DNA of 64,000 bases, taken from assembly GCF_910592395.1 (NCBI RefSeq), contig NC_088315.1:3350501-3414500 (forward strand), in the 5' to 3' direction. Source of the stretch: Lineus longissimus. Taxonomy: Eukaryota > Nemertea > Pilidiophora > Heteronemertea > Lineidae. Shown piece after piece: positions 22,827 to 40,868 of the stretch (positions within the stretch are counted from its first letter, which is position 1; each line of letters starts with the position of its first letter). The notes below the pieces were generated by a model, which saw nothing but the letters and a program-made list of their open reading frames with translations, did no database searches and was not told the DNA's origin. Both the position numbers and the translations under genes were made by a program.

Positions 22827-24979
22827 GTTTGTTGGTTAATGGAAAGATCTGAAAGAATAAGACAACACAAATGATAAATAAGACAATCCAATAATGGAAT
22901 CTATCAGAATGAGTTTTCTTGTTGTATATTTGAAGGCACTGGCAAGTGCACACCAATGCCAATGAACATTTGTTTGCTGGAAAAACTAACCTAAAATTGC
23001 TATTCTTCAAAGTGCCAATTGAAGGGGAGAGGCAGTCAAGCCCATTCCATACGTGATTTCCTTAACAATTCGTTGTCCACGAACATGATGGACTAGATCA
23101 CCCGAGACAAACAAATCATGAGTGGTTTATTGATACACGAAGGACAGAAATTTGGTCTTGCTTGTCTACTTGTTCCGTGTGATCGTGTTGGATGATTCCC
23201 ATTAGAGTTCTCTTTTTTGTCGAAATTGGCCAGGTCACATCTTAATCATAGACATTAAGGCCATAAGGTGCTATTCTATGAAACATATCATTCTAATGGC
23301 TCAATAATACACTTATAATGGACATGTTATAAATTAACACAAGGCGATATTGAAAGTTGCATAAAAATCTCAGGCAATATATTGTAGCACATACATGGAC
23401 ATCAGCCTACATACATTGTATATAGCATAATATCAACGAACCATGATAAATCAAGGCCCTGACAAAGACTTCAGGCCTAGGTGCGCCAACATACAATAAA
23501 AGCTGCGCTAAACAGAAAGGCTAAGGTGTACAATTCGACAATTGTGGCGTTTACATCATGGCTTGTAATGACCATACAACATTAAGTTTGGACAAGCTAA
23601 TGGCAGTTACGGTGTTTCACCACCCTGGTGTCTTTGAACTGTAAATCAATTAGGGCCACTCGATAGGCCAACAGCTGGATCTGATTTGTGATTCATGATT
23701 TTTTTTCATAAATTTTCGAAATGTGATTTCATACCTCAAGTCAAAGAAACAAGTCTGGGTGACGTCATCATTTTTTGATATAAACTGTAAACAAACATTA
23801 TTTCAAACTGACCTGGGGCTAAGCTGTCTAAGTTCATATCAGTACACCACAACAAATCGCTGAATAGCATCAAGTATCATAGAAGAAAAGCTCAGAATCT
23901 GGGAAATCTTGTTCAAAATAGCATCCAGAAGCTACCCCCAGAGCAAGCAGTACCTTAATAAGGCAACAACACCGTAGCCATGACTAGCACAGTCCAGTTC
24001 AATCAAAGTTTGATTTATCTGTGTACAAGTTGCAATGCAATGTACACTGATTCTTGCCAAAGTTATGGTGAATTCAAGTATACCAACTTCTATTTCTGCC
24101 ACTGTTGGCTCCATCACAACCTGACAGAATCTAAACATGCTTTCATACATGAAATGTACATGTTATTCTCGCATAACTGAAATGGACCAAGGTCTAAATA
24201 CCAGCAAGGTATATGCTAAGAATGCTAGGCTAGTCTCGAAGACCAGGTAGCACATGAAGGTAGCCAAGAACATATCATTTTATCATTAATTTCATCCTGG
24301 TAGACCAAAATCTGTGTACATTATATAAACATGGTGGAAATTTTGCACAAGCAATCTGGGCAAACTTAGGATTATTTGATGAATGATGTACTCACATCCC
24401 AGATTCTTACAGGTAGGCCTATAATTTTAAGTGCATGCACATAATTTATTGGCCCTACATACAGACCCCTACATACATGTATGCTATACAGTTACTAACA
24501 AACTGTCATCTCTTACATGTAGCTTATTTTTTTCTGAATTTTTGAGTTGTAGATATATTAACTGTTGGCTCCATCACAAATGGCATACACAGATGGTAGC
24601 GGTATACACTGTTGGACGAGAAACCTGCCAACAAGTACACAAGTTCACATGGATCTGCCTTTGAACAAAATGAACCCTGGGCTGCTAGAAATAGGTATCA
24701 GCTGGCTGCTACACCAGCAAGCTTTCCTGCAAAAACACCACAACCACGCCGCTTGTAAGCTACATTCTAGCCCTTTGCAGTCTGTAGTATGCTGATAGTG
24801 TCACCCCTAATGAAAAGGCCAGCAAGACTTGGCTTATAAGAGACTCTCTTTGAGTTTCAACTCTCAATCTTTAGCAGGCAGCTGGCAAGAAGCAGTGGGT
24901 ATCCTACACTTAACTAGCTCAAGTGGCTAACCAACCACATCCAAAAGGGCTACCAATGGTGCTCAAACCTTTGACCTTC

Positions 24980-25330
24980 CGTTCAGCAGTATTGAAAGTT
25001 GTGAGAAAGTAGAACATGAGCCATGGCATCATCAATTGCACAAAGGCAATGTATGCATTGAGGAACATTGAGGAAGATGGTCTGAGGAAGAGATGACCCA
25101 GTCACAGTGGGGGCTTCCAAGAGTAAGGCAAGGTTGCCTTCTATCACCAACTCTGTCCAACATATCTTCAAGAACTTCACAGCAGTGTCACTCGTCAAAC
25201 TGCAGAAAGCCCTGAAGATCTCAAGCCAAGCACTTTGCAACCAAAGGTTGTCTGATGACAGTGATCTCTGGCATGACCTGCTAAGGACCAGACTGTCACT
25301 CATATATCAAAGCTATACAATCACTGCATC
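24980..25330 (+). mobile_element. decayed LINE reverse transcriptase fragment
   Basis: One frame reads 'GIINCTKAMYALRN'. After a stop and a frame change come 'VRQGCLLSPTLSNI', the classical reverse-transcriptase segment around motif 4 of non-LTR retrotransposons. Stops and frameshifts show it is dead. The clade cannot be assigned. Confidence 0.65.
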
Positions 25331-26042
25331 ATTTGGTATATGATGTCACAGAGCGCTGGCCATCGTTTTTGCAATCAATCATTCAATGGCCACAATTTTG
25401 CTGCTGTTCAATGTTGTGGTTGTGGTGGAGGTGACCTCATCTAGGTTGTGTGTGGCGAAATGTTGGGTTAACAGGTTCGGGCAACATCAGGGGTTTATAC
25501 AGATGGAATACAATGACAATTGTATACAACTGTGATCAGCAGATGACATGGAGAGACATAAAGGCTTGAACTTCATTATTGAAAAGATATGGAAAAGCAA
25601 CTTGGGGGAAAGCATTGCCTCAGATAAAATGTGTTGCCCAGGATACTACCATTCTATGCCAATGGTGGTTGGACGGCCATATTGGATTTTTAAAATGGCT
25701 GCCATATGAGAGGTACACACCTTCAGAACTATTGAGACAGTAAAGCTGTAATTAAGTTACAAAACAAGCAGCTTTAAAAATACACCAAAAAACAAATAGA
25801 TACCCAATATATCAGAGTGAGGAGACAGGATGGGAAAGAAAGAGCAAAAACAGTATAACAAACTTAATGATGAATGGATGCAGTGGATGGTCACACCTAT
25901 AATCCAAGTATGAATATCTCTTGTGTTAAATATTCCAACTCCATGAAAGTTCACTAAAAACAAATTAATATTCCTCTGTTTTATCCTGATTGCATTTTAA
26001 TAAATCCATCTTGTTTATTTCTCATGCACAGATTGCGCTTAC

Positions 26043-26067
26043 CTTAATGGATGGAAGTGGGCACAGC
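26043..26067 (-). other. candidate 25-nt 5' UTR exon of troponin I
   Basis: Flanked on the minus strand by a good acceptor (ctgttggcag) and a near-perfect donor (AAG|gtaagc). No start codon inside. It lies between the likely promoter and the coding start. Support is splice signals only. Confidence 0.35.
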
Positions 26068-28454
26068 CTGCCAACAGGAATGTAAAAGACGAAGTAAAGC
26101 TACTGGCTGCAGGGAGTAATATATACCATGACCGCAAACTTCCATAACCATATATATCAGGATACCTGAGATTCTAACAAACTGCATGAAAACAGAAATA
26201 TTGGCTGAATCGGAAGATTTTGGAGTTGCGAGATTTAACGAGTGTGTGATAGAGTATTACCTGCACGAATTAGACTCCCTGAAGTTTGGTTTGGTCCACC
26301 GATGACGGAGTTGAGACTGGTCCTGCACGAAAAGATCACTCCCAATCCAAGCGAGAAGCGAACGCACCAGCTACTGATAACCTCTGACCTGAGTCATGTG
26401 ATCAACCTAGTTTTCCCAAAATAGCCCTTCCTCAGGTATATATCCCTGACTATTTTACCTGTACAGTGTTCATGAGAGGGGTCATTTCAAAAATATACAA
26501 TTAGTGGAACATTAAGTCATTTATATGGCTTATCATAGGGAATTGCTCAGCATATGCCTACAGAATATATGCTTAGTTGCCCTCATGACTACAATTCTTG
26601 GTACGGCCTCAGGTCTGGAGACAGCCCCTGAAACCATTGCAGAAGAAGATTGCTGACAGTATAAACCACATTCACCCCCAATGTACGGATTAGCATGCAC
26701 GTACCTTTGTACAAATATTTCCCCAGCGCTCCTATTTACAATGGCCAATTCGCTCAAGTCTATGTCTATTGGAAGTGTTATTTCTTGGCACAAGCAAAAG
26801 CCTCCTCAGGTTTGAACATATCCTTGTACACTACCAAGAATAAGTTGGATTTCAAACTTCTTGTAACGGTGTAGCCTACGAATTGTAACATGGCCTGGGA
26901 CCAGAATATTTCAGTTGAGCCCTTTGCGTACATGCTCCTATCAGCATCTTGCTGAAGGTTGGAAGGTCATTTGCCCATTCCTGTATGGCAAGCAGAGAAA
27001 TAATGCCATTTAATGTAATTTTAGTACCAGAGTCGTGAAGACAGTCAACATTTGACCAATAGACCAAATCATTATCAAGATACCTCAAATATTTGGATAA
27101 TATTGACCAAGAATTTCATGAATGGCTGGGCATAATCAAGTGATACGATGAAAGAAGAAACCTAATAAAACAGTCATATATGACTGATCGTGAAGAGTAA
27201 GATGTTTTACAGGTCACAGACGAGCTCCCAATGACACTGACATATCCTATTTTATCATAATATCATACATTTCTATTGTTTCATTTACAATATTATATAT
27301 CTGTGTAGTGAAAGATCTTCCTAAATTTTAAGACCAGGCACATACGAGAATGTCCCATTTGCAAAACAAGATTGGTCTCCTTGACCTCGGCGGGCACGAG
27401 GAGTTAGACTTGTAACCACTGCAGAAACCCAACCCTTCAACATTGACAGTAACTGGCAATAATCCCACTATTCTCTTATATTCCACTAAATTTTCTAGTT
27501 GGGAGTGGCATATTTGACACAAATGTAAAATTGGAAAAAAAAATCCTGCATTCCGTAAAAACCTGCAAGTTCTCACCTACCCTTTATTACACAAGACCTC
27601 ATAATGATATTTACTTACAAATTCAAGAAGTGTATGGCCCTGAAGGCACTATGTTTTAAATAGGCCCTTATAGCTTGCGTGGTATTATTGGTAGGCCTAG
27701 TGGAATGATTGAACACATTGAAAAAACAATCCCTAGAAGTTTACCATCCTTTCATGGCTTTGTTAAAAAGTGGACAAAAGCAATGTTGTAAATAAAACAA
27801 AACAGCTGTAGCTTCATGTATGAAAAAGGTTGGAGGTCTTTGCCTATGGGCTGCTCAAAGCCAAAGAATATATTCTTGGTTGTTGGCACTTACGTAATAG
27901 TTGACAGCATTGTCAGCGTACCTCGCAAAGAAGAGCGTCTGAAAATGTCTCAACATTCTAATGACAAACTGAACTTTACAGTTATATCGGTAGCGCCATC
28001 TGCAGATGAACGCATTTAACCCCATCAGTACTGGAAATTTCCTCGCATTGGTTAAGCTTTCTGCCCCAATCCAATCCAAACTGTGTTACCCTGTGAACCG
28101 CATCAATTCCTAGGGGGAATGACGTAGGCTACAAGTGACGTGCCCCGATGAGGTAGCTGCCTGCCATACCAGCCACTTATTCCAATGTCTACACTACATC
28201 AGTGTATGAACAGATAGCATGTCGCCTACCCACAGTACTTCTTTTCATGTACAACAAGCTAATTGGAGGTAGCAATGCAGAGGTGTGTACAGTGCTATTT
28301 AAAGGGTATACATGTAGACCGTAGAAAACTGGGCATGGCAGTTAACTTTGAAAGGCCAAAAAACGTATTAAATCAACAAAGATTTCTGAATGAACTATCG
28401 AAACACGTGACAGACATATTATTTCACATCATCAATAACAAAAATAACGCTTAC

Positions 28455-28660
28455 CTGACCGAAATCAAACTTCTGCAGCGTCTTTTCTGACTTCTCAAAC
28501 TGGTCTCAATTTCTTGAAGAAGTCGAGGGCCGCTGTCACGTGACGAAAATAGCGTCGCGCGATTGGTCAGGTAATTAAAGTTCTCACAACCGGGAATTCC
28601 CCAACTTTCGAATTGATCGAGTTGGTCTTGGGCTCGTCGGCTCCGACGTCAGGATGCACC
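28455..28660 (-). promoter_or_regulatory. probable troponin I promoter and first 5' UTR exon
   Basis: On the minus strand, a perfect donor (GGTCAG|gtaagc) ends at 28455. About 80-110 nt upstream are a CCAAT box within 'ctgaccaatcgcgcg' and a palindromic CACGTG E-box within 'gtcacgtgac'. The interval 28540-28660 is also richer in CpG than its surroundings and has a CRE-like 'tgacgtcgg'. Transcription probably starts near 28.5 kb. Assignment to troponin I is by position and orientation. Confidence 0.45.
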
Positions 28661-31598
28661 AGATCAGGACATAGGCACAATCATGGCAAACAAACAGAAA
28701 CAAATACAAAAACGCTCATATTCTGCGAATATGAAGATGAACCACTGGAAAGATTATTTGAATAAAAAAATAATGGCAACAACAAAATAAATAGCTTTTT
28801 CAAAAGTAATGAAAAAATTTGAAGTTGGCCTACGCTCTGACATGCGGGAGGTGGACGGTACCGGATTAATAATTCCCATGGCCTTATGGTGAGGAACGAG
28901 GCCGGTCCACTGCGTCCGGAGTGTAGTCTTGGCTGGGGTGTTGATCTGGCAGTCCTTCTCAGGTGCTTGTCATTTAACAGTTTGAGTAGTGGAAGGGTCA
29001 TTTTTTCCGACACGACTGTTTGTTAGAGTCCTTAGTGAAAGAAAAACTAATTACACAGCATTTTTATGCAGTGCTATATTGATAAAAGGAAGGTGTTTGT
29101 GACACGGGGACCATCTAGTTCCCATTCCAAGCTTTTTTAATGCAATTCGGCATTACAGTTGAGACGATGTCTTACATCAGTAAAGTCTTCATAACAATCG
29201 CCAAATGCCTCCTCGCGGTACTCCCGATCAAAGGCATCAGTTGCTCATTTTCTTAGCTGGTCCATTGAAAGCCTACCTTTGTCATTGTGACTTTGTCTTT
29301 GTGAAGTGTCAACAATAATGTCTGCTAGTTGTGACATTGTCTTAGATGATCAAGTGCACTACCAGTTCAAAACTTGCCATCAAATGAAACCAACCGTATC
29401 AGTATCAGATGTAAAGTGATGACAGTGGGTCTCACAGTAGGCTCATTTATACTAATGCATCTCCTTGGAGATGTTATACAGTCCAGTTGTACACATTCCT
29501 TCCTGGTAGTTGTGACATTTTCCTGGATGGAGTGTATTCAGAGGGCGTCTTCCTTGATCAGTTCAAGCACAACCTATCCAAGGACACCTTTGTGGAGGAG
29601 TCCGGATACAAATGAGGACATGAGACCTAAATTCCTACTAGAATAGTGGCTGCTAAGGCAGGTTCTGCAGGTTCAGATCAGGTCTTCAACCTCAAGTTAG
29701 TGTGAAAAGTTCACTATCAGCAACAATCAGGTAACTGGGATACTGAGGACAGGTCAAGGGAATACCTTGCAGGTAGGATGGTTACTGTAAACCGTGAAAA
29801 CATCATTCCATAATTTCATAAACACCTTTTACGAATGGTGGCTTCCTTAATGATGAACAAGTTCCGTGTTAAGCATTGGGCGTTTATCTTGTACATGTAA
29901 GCTTTAAGCTTTTAATGAACCCATATCACAGAACTTTTACATTTCACGGCTCACAGTTTCATATACACCAGCTTAACAATTTGAAGCAACTAAAATGGGA
30001 GTGATAAAAAAGACACTATCTAGAATTTAGAATTTATTACAAAAAGAAACACAACTTTCAAGACGAGATTAGAAATACAATATTCAGGTACCAGGTTTAC
30101 AGCTGATTACATGCAAGTGGTTCAGACAGAATTTGACAAACCTTCTGTCTGTGATGATTCTCAATGAAATTACTTAATAGGAAAACATTGTGCCTATTCA
30201 AGACGCAGAATTTTATATTAACATCAAAGCTCTGGCCAATTTGGCTCTCCACTTGCACAAAAATTTAAGACAATGTTCCTCTGGTGGATGTTAACATGTG
30301 AGGGAAAGATAAATCATTCACACTGCAAAGGATGAGTACAACCAGATACACAACGATTTTAACCCCCTCTGCCTATTACATACAGGTAGAATATAACGCC
30401 ATACAAATTCCTACTGACATGATGATCTCACAAGGTAGCTTATGTCTATTTATAAACGAACAGCCGGAACTGCATCTACAGAACAAATCCAGTTTCTTTC
30501 AAAAACCACTGCTACCTTTTTTACAGAAATGTCCAGCAGTGATGGGAAAAGAAGAGTCATTGATACTGGGTGGGGTGATGTACATGTAAAGAAATGAACT
30601 CATCAATCCTTTAAACAACCAGGCAAAATGTACAACAATAGTCTTACCAAACTGGTTTTCTAGTTGCAAAATGGTACAGGTCAGCATTTTGAAACCCAGT
30701 TTGCCATCAGATGTCAAATTTTTTCCGAAAAACTATAGGAAATTGTACACCCACACATTGCTTTACCTGTAGTTCACCATCAAAGTGGGTGAGTCATTTC
30801 TCGCAGGATCTGCACCCTAGAACAGGTTGCCTAAGGCAAAAAAGTGTTTAAAAGAGACACGAGTCCAAGTAACGCCCAAAGACTAATAATAGTTTTAGCT
30901 AAGTTAAGTTTTTCGTGGCATCAATGAATATTGAGATGGTCCCTCAGTTCCAACAAGTGTGCTTCTCTCCAACGATGTGTCGGCAGATAGCAGCTTCCAG
31001 TAACACCACGTCACGACCTTAGGCCTTCCTATAAATGTGCATCAGGTATCAGAGAACTTATACTCCGTTACAATAGTTGGGCAAATCGTGAATCAACTGC
31101 AAAAGTTCAGAACTCAGAAAAGACAATACTATCATTTGAATAATCCCCCCCACAACAATGACCAGGCATTGTGCAGTAGACATATATCATTAATATCACA
31201 ATCTCTATTCCTAATTTTTCTCAAATAACTGAAGGACACATTCATTCAGAGGAATTATTTATCTGGGTGTACTACAAATGCATCCTATATTCACTTGCAC
31301 GGTCAATACCAACAGGTATAGACTAGGCTATGTAAGCCTACCCTAATAAATGTATATGTAGATCATTGTACCATAATATCTTCATGATGGAAAAGACCAA
31401 TCACCAAATGCACCAGATAATGAATTCCTGAACAAAGTCTAGGGTACATGTACATTTCACCAAGGTGAACCAGAATAGCTACAGCTATAGACTGCGTCAG
31501 ATTGGTATGCGAGTAATCAGGCACTCCCCAGTCGTATCATGTGTCATCCGCAGTAAACCTGGCTACCTGAGAACTGGTCTGATGGTGAGGTGGGCTCT
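28661..31598. other. intergenic region between troponin I and RUVBL2, no gene seen
   Basis: No frame here has recognisable homology or a coherent splice structure. It includes the 3' UTR of RUVBL2 near its right end. Confidence 0.4.
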
Positions 31599-36046
<4,448 letters not shown>

Positions 36047-37058
36047 TTTGGAATTTTCTCGAAAGCGAGGTCGTTGTTTGCGTCCTCAGTTATAAACTTT
36101 TGACTCCATGGTTACCGGAGCTAAAAGTGGCCTCTTGCTCCATATCATTTATATCAACTTCATCACATATTGAGCGCACAATATAAAGTCAGATTACTCT
36201 TACTCGATTCAATTCATTAACTTGCCCCACTGATTGTTTTGGAAGCTGTTTGTTCGCTAATAAAGACCAAGCTCCTCCAGTGAACTTACACAACTGTTTG
36301 ACATGGTGAAACCGAGACTGAATTATTCACATTGTGTTCAACCGTGTTCATTTCGCAGTAAATTCATTAGCTGCCAATGTATGCCTTGGAGTGGGCAGAA
36401 TGGCACTGTTTAAACAAGAAGTCTCATCAACAGCCTCAAAGAATATTGTGTGAGTTACAATTCAAAGAATGCGACCTCTTCCGACTAAAATTGAAACTGA
36501 AAATGATAACTTCTCCATTTACGGAGGCGCATATCTCTGTTGACATTTTCATTATTTAGGGAGGAGAACTCCTTCTTAAAGAGCCAATAAATTTGTTGTA
36601 ATCGGCCTGATATTGAACCCAGTGGAAGCTTGGACTTAAAGGGTATGTACTGATGATTTTGAATTTGTTCGTTTAAGGTATACTTGTCTTATTGGTGTTG
36701 AGAAATGAAGTTTTAAAAATGAGAATTTTTCTGATGGGAAATGCTGAATGCAGGAAAATGTACAGTAGCCCTATACTATAGGCGTATGTATTGTATAGGC
36801 CTATAGTACAGCTATGCTCAGTAGTCAGAGCCTCCTTCGTTTGATGTGCACTGCATTTATTGGTTAAAGTAAACAAATCCAATTTCAGTAACAGAAGTCT
36901 GACTGTATATGCCATATGGACATCGCACATGATCTTTCATATAATTGGGCTCTTTTGGAAAGTAGTCAGTTGGTAACAACATGAACCCCTTTTCCTAAGA
37001 TTAGCGTTGATTTTGAAATTATCAATCTTTTCAGCTTTGTGCCTGCTAACCTGTCCAG
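36047..37058. promoter_or_regulatory. shared upstream region of RUVBL2 and FGFR1OP2
   Basis: The two genes diverge from this 1-kb interval. RUVBL2 has a 3-codon first coding exon, so its promoter is immediately right of 36046. On the plus strand, an acceptor (tcttttcag, ending about 37033) shows the FGFR1OP2 5' UTR is spliced, with its first exon somewhere in this interval. A TAGGCCTA palindrome is at 36796-36803. Confidence 0.5.
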
Positions 37059-37067
37059 ATGGTCATC

Positions 37068-38331
37068 ATGACGTGTTCCATAGAAAACATCCTGAATGAT
37101 GCAAAAATGTTGGTGAATCGCCTCAGGGATCATGATAGTGAAGCTGATTCTCTGATATGTCAGACCCAGACATTGAACAAAAGGGTGGAGGCTATGAAAC
37201 AGGTCGGTATTGAAATGAGGTTATTGTATATAATTGGAATCTATAAGTAGAATGTCTCATCAGGGATGCAGAGGTGCTCAAAGCAAATCTGCAGGTATGG
37301 GCAGATCTGAGTGTTGCCTATAATGTACTGCTAGTATTGGTAAAAGAATGGTATGGCAGGGACCTTGTCAGTGTTTCCCACCTTCATGACTGATGATTCT
37401 AATGAACACCTTTTCCATTACATTTCAGTACCAAGAAGACCTTAACGAGCTAAATGAGATGGCACGTCACAAACCTCGTGCAAATCTTGTGTTGGGAATC
37501 GCACAGGAAAACAGACAAATCCGCGAACTACAGCAGGAGAATAAGGAGTTGCGCATGTCACTGGAGGAGCATCAATCGGCCCTTGAGCTGATCATGAGTA
37601 AATACAGGGAACAGATTTTCAAACTGCTGATGGCAAATAAATTAGATATGTCTATTCTCAACAAGGACCAGTCAGAAGTAGGACAAAAGGTGAGTGAAAA
37701 GACTATCTTAAAGCAGGAAGTATGGTGCAATATCTTTACTGCATAAATGACAGATATTAATATCAGCCCTGGATGAAATCCAAATCTTCTTCTCCTGACT
37801 GTACATAGTGTAAATATTGTCAATATGAACTTTTATTTATTCATTCAAATCTTCTTACAGGAGGTTCTGCCAAAGATTGACAAAATCTGTGAAATGGCTG
37901 CGGTAATGCAGCAGGCCGTCGCAATTGATGACAAGGCAGTAACAGAGGAGCAAGAGAAAATAACACGTCTAATGTTGGAGAACAAAGGGCTACGGGAACT
38001 TCTCGAAATTACCAACAGCATGAAAGGAGGACACGTCGTAATGAACAGTGCTGGATGTCAGACTGACTTCTCATCTATTGATGGTGACAAGACACCGGAA
38101 GAGAACTTAGACGGTGCTATGGGGACCAGTGATGACTTGACACCAACTCCGCATCCCGATAACATCGATCTGTTGCAGAAAGCAGCAGAGGAGAAACTGA
38201 GGGATAAGAATGGCAACGAAGCCCAGGAAGATGAGGAGACGGATTCTGAAGACGATGTGTATAATTATAAAGCTGACACGATCAAATTGAATAAGAACTA
38301 CGAGGAGAAGAAGGCAGCATCATCGTCATGA
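37068..38331 (+). CDS. FGFR1OP2/SIKE-family coiled-coil protein
   Basis: FGFR1OP2 and its paralogue SIKE1 are small coiled-coil proteins associated with the STRIPAK phosphatase-kinase complex. Exons: 37068-37202 (or from the in-frame ATG at 37059), 37429-37689, 37861-38331; 288 aa, or 291 from the earlier ATG. I prefer 37068 because '[20 protein letters not shown]' aligns with the vertebrate start. The signature is nearly unchanged from vertebrates: '[16 protein letters not shown]', '[18 protein letters not shown]', then '[12 protein letters not shown]' and '[16 protein letters not shown]'. The C-terminal tail ([10 protein letters not shown], then acidic TDSEDD) is longer than in human FGFR1OP2 (253 aa). 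The vertebrate FGFR1OP2/SIKE1 split cannot be applied to this single gene. Confidence 0.93.
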
Positions 38332-39399
38332 TTTGAATGTGACATACAAGGGGGAATTTTGGTCCAAAAAGAGATTTATAAATGCTATACCAGATGGCAT
38401 AAACGTCTATTCTATTCTCTCATAAATTAACTAGGAAATTATAAAGCTAAACCATAGATGTATCTCATTTTGGAACCAAACTCCTCTAACATACAGTTGA
38501 AAAAATGCAAAAAGTAAGTTGCAGAAGAGCAGGGTGATAACCGCGATACGAGTTAGAATGTGGCGCTGATGCAGTTGTCAGTTTTACTAGCATTTGAATA
38601 ATCATCTCACTGCTTCACTGTTTCAATGCCTTATGGATACTTTGCAGAACATCTTTCTGAATTTTGTTAAGTAGCATGCTTTTTTAATATTGCATGTGGC
38701 AGACACAGTATTGCATAATAGTTATGCATTTGACATTGATTCATCTGGGAATGGGGTTGTAATAATTTCTTAATGACAGTTGTATTGCTGTGTACATGTA
38801 CATATCTACATGTAAATCTGTGTGTATGATATCATGTGACTTTAACTTATTGTATAAAGTATCATTATGTGTCTCTTGACTATTCTGCAGATTATTCGTA
38901 GTCTACTCTCCAATATGAGTTGAGTCAACAAGCCCCAATAATTTATAAGAGAGAAATTTTGCACCAGCGCAGGGGTAACCTTCTGCAGGTCATCAGGGAC
39001 TTATAATCTTCAAAACAAAACAGACAATGGCCTAGTTTATAGGGAGCATCAATTTAGTACATCATTAGCCTCATGAAGGATGATGCCAGTTTATAAAACA
39101 CGAAATTTTGGCAGGGAAATGGCGGACCTCCTTTCTGGGATGATCTCAATTGATCTCAATCCCCTTCCGAGCTTATGTTCATGTACTAAATGGATGCTCC
39201 GTCATTTTGAATTGCGAATGTATTGTGCATGTTATTGAGTTAATTATGTGCTCCCTTTGAAGATTATAAAACAACAGCTAGGGTCTTGTAAAGGCCAATG
39301 CTTGGTCAAGTTTGTAGGTAGAAATATCTCCAAGGTCAGTTCAACTTGTAAATTGAAATTGTAATTGTAGGTGTCTGTATAAAATAAGTCTTGAATAAA
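38332..39399 (+). other. 3' UTR of the FGFR1OP2-family gene
   Basis: About 1 kb of AT-rich sequence with no coding signal, ending at AATAAA (39394-39399). Confidence 0.6.
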
Positions 39400-39559
39400 T
39401 CAGATATGTTGTACAGACCATTTCTCTTCATACTTTCTCCTATCATTCAAAGTAAAAAAGAAGTGGGGTGCAGCTGAAAGAGCAAAATATCCAAGGTGGA
39501 ATATTCAACTGGAATTCAGCTTGCTCTCAACACATGAGAGATCAGTGGCATTGTGGTTA

Positions 39560-40020
39560 GAGCACCGGGCTCATAATACTTATGCCAGTCTCCACAGGCC
39601 CTATCTGTAAGGTCTTGGATCAAAGGAGTGCTGAAAGGCTCATCCATGCCTTCGTGTCTTCTCAACTAGATACTGGCACCCCTGCAATGTATCCTAACCA
39701 TGGCGGCCAGGGTGGCTTGTTGCCACAGAAAGTACATGTATGTTCCCAGAACACCAGTGCCTGGAGAGCTACACTGGCTTCCAGTGAAAGTAAGGATTGA
39801 GAACAAAACCCTTTGGACTGTCCATAAGTGTGTGCATAGCCCAGGGCCCATTTATCTAAAAGAACTGCTGGAGCCTAACCAAACCTCCCGTGTACGTGGA
39901 CTAGGTTGGAGCATTATCTGAGGGATTGCATATGCGGACTTTTCAATCTGTAGTACAAGACTACCATGTTCATTGTCAACAGTAACAGACAAGTTTGAAG
40001 ACATTTCTATTCCGAAGGGT
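39560..40020 (+). mobile_element. LINE remnant, C-terminal part of the reverse-transcriptase ORF
   Basis: Frames read 'RLIHAFVSSQLDTG' and, after a frame change, 'ELHWLPVKVRIENKTLWTVH' followed by 'KCVHSPGPIYLKELLEP'. This is the well-known end of the RT domain in L2/CR1/jockey-type LINEs ('...LHWLPVKxRIxFKxLxLxxK'). Frameshifts and stops show a dead copy. It lies between the convergent FGFR1OP2 and TM7SF3 genes. Confidence 0.85.
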
Positions 40021-40364
40021 TAATGAGGTGGTGGAGCCTTAAGCAACAGAGCTTTGTGTTTTATTATGATCAAGAGTTTGTGGGTTCGACACTCAGACTA
40101 AGGTCTTTAACCCTATATGCCCTACTTGCTTCTCTCAACCCAGGCATGAGCGGGTACCTGGCTTGTAGAAATAGCCATGAATGTTGAACCCTAAAGCCAA
40201 GAGAAAGCTTGTCTTTGTACTCCCCAGGGAGTTGAGTTTGAACAGGAATGTACAGCACAATTGAACCATTGTGGAGGCGTGTAAATCACAACATAGTCAG
40301 GATCCTTCAGTTTTTACTATCTTCTGATTGAGCAAAACAACAGCAGTATGACATTATGAAAATG

Positions 40365-40370
40365 TTTATT
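40365..40370 (-). promoter_or_regulatory. candidate poly(A) signal of TM7SF3
   Basis: AATAAA on the minus strand about 500 nt past the TM7SF3 stop. The 40371-40868 interval would be the 3' UTR. Confidence 0.5.
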
Positions 40371-40868
40371 GCCACTTCTTAAAAATGCAGATTATGAAAA
40401 TATACAATACAGACTAGCACATCATTACAAAATCTTTAGGCCTCCACATCAAGTCGTTGTGATAATCAAAACTAAACTTCGACCTGTACTCTACATGGTT
40501 GAACTTCTATTGTTCGCAGAAATCCACCATTTATGTTATGGTATCTAATTAAATTGAAGCATTAAAATGCAATTTTATTGCCATTGTTTAAAGAACTCTA
40601 AATTTAAAATACGTATAGTAATCTGCTTCAAAGTAGTCATGGCAGTTATACACATACATGTATGTACAATAAATCACAATTATTGTTCCGTAAACTTCTT
40701 CATCTTCGTAGCTCAATATGCTTGAGACTAGATTCTTCTAAAATTTTTGTTGCCATCTCAATGATAAAACCATTCAGCTGAACATATTTCCCCTTCAAGT
40801 TGCAATTGTATCCCCTCTTGCAAAAATATTACACTCACATAGATGAAGAGGTTTACAATAACAAATCC

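Larger units (their letters stand above)
22849..28454. other. troponin I 5' UTR introns
   Basis: A good acceptor (ttctttcag) lies just before 22848 on the minus strand, 22 nt from the start codon, so the start codon sits in a spliced exon and the promoter is further right. Apart from the candidate UTR exon at 26043-26067 and the LINE remnant near 25.1 kb, I see nothing specific. Confidence 0.5.

Noticed and set aside
24565-24795. Plus-strand frame with 'AYTDGSG', like an RNase H motif
   Set aside because: It lies upstream of the reverse-transcriptase fragment, the wrong order for a LINE with RNase H, and nothing around the motif fits the domain.
29374-29646. 90-codon plus-strand frame between troponin I and RUVBL2
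   Set aside because: Begins with a plausible ATG, but the sequence matches nothing known and lacks any supporting exon or poly(A) context.
39535-39590. tRNA-like start ('gtggttagagcaccgggctc') as a tRNA gene or intact SINE
   Set aside because: An A-box-like word is present, but no B box follows at the right distance and no cloverleaf can be drawn; it merges into the LINE remnant.
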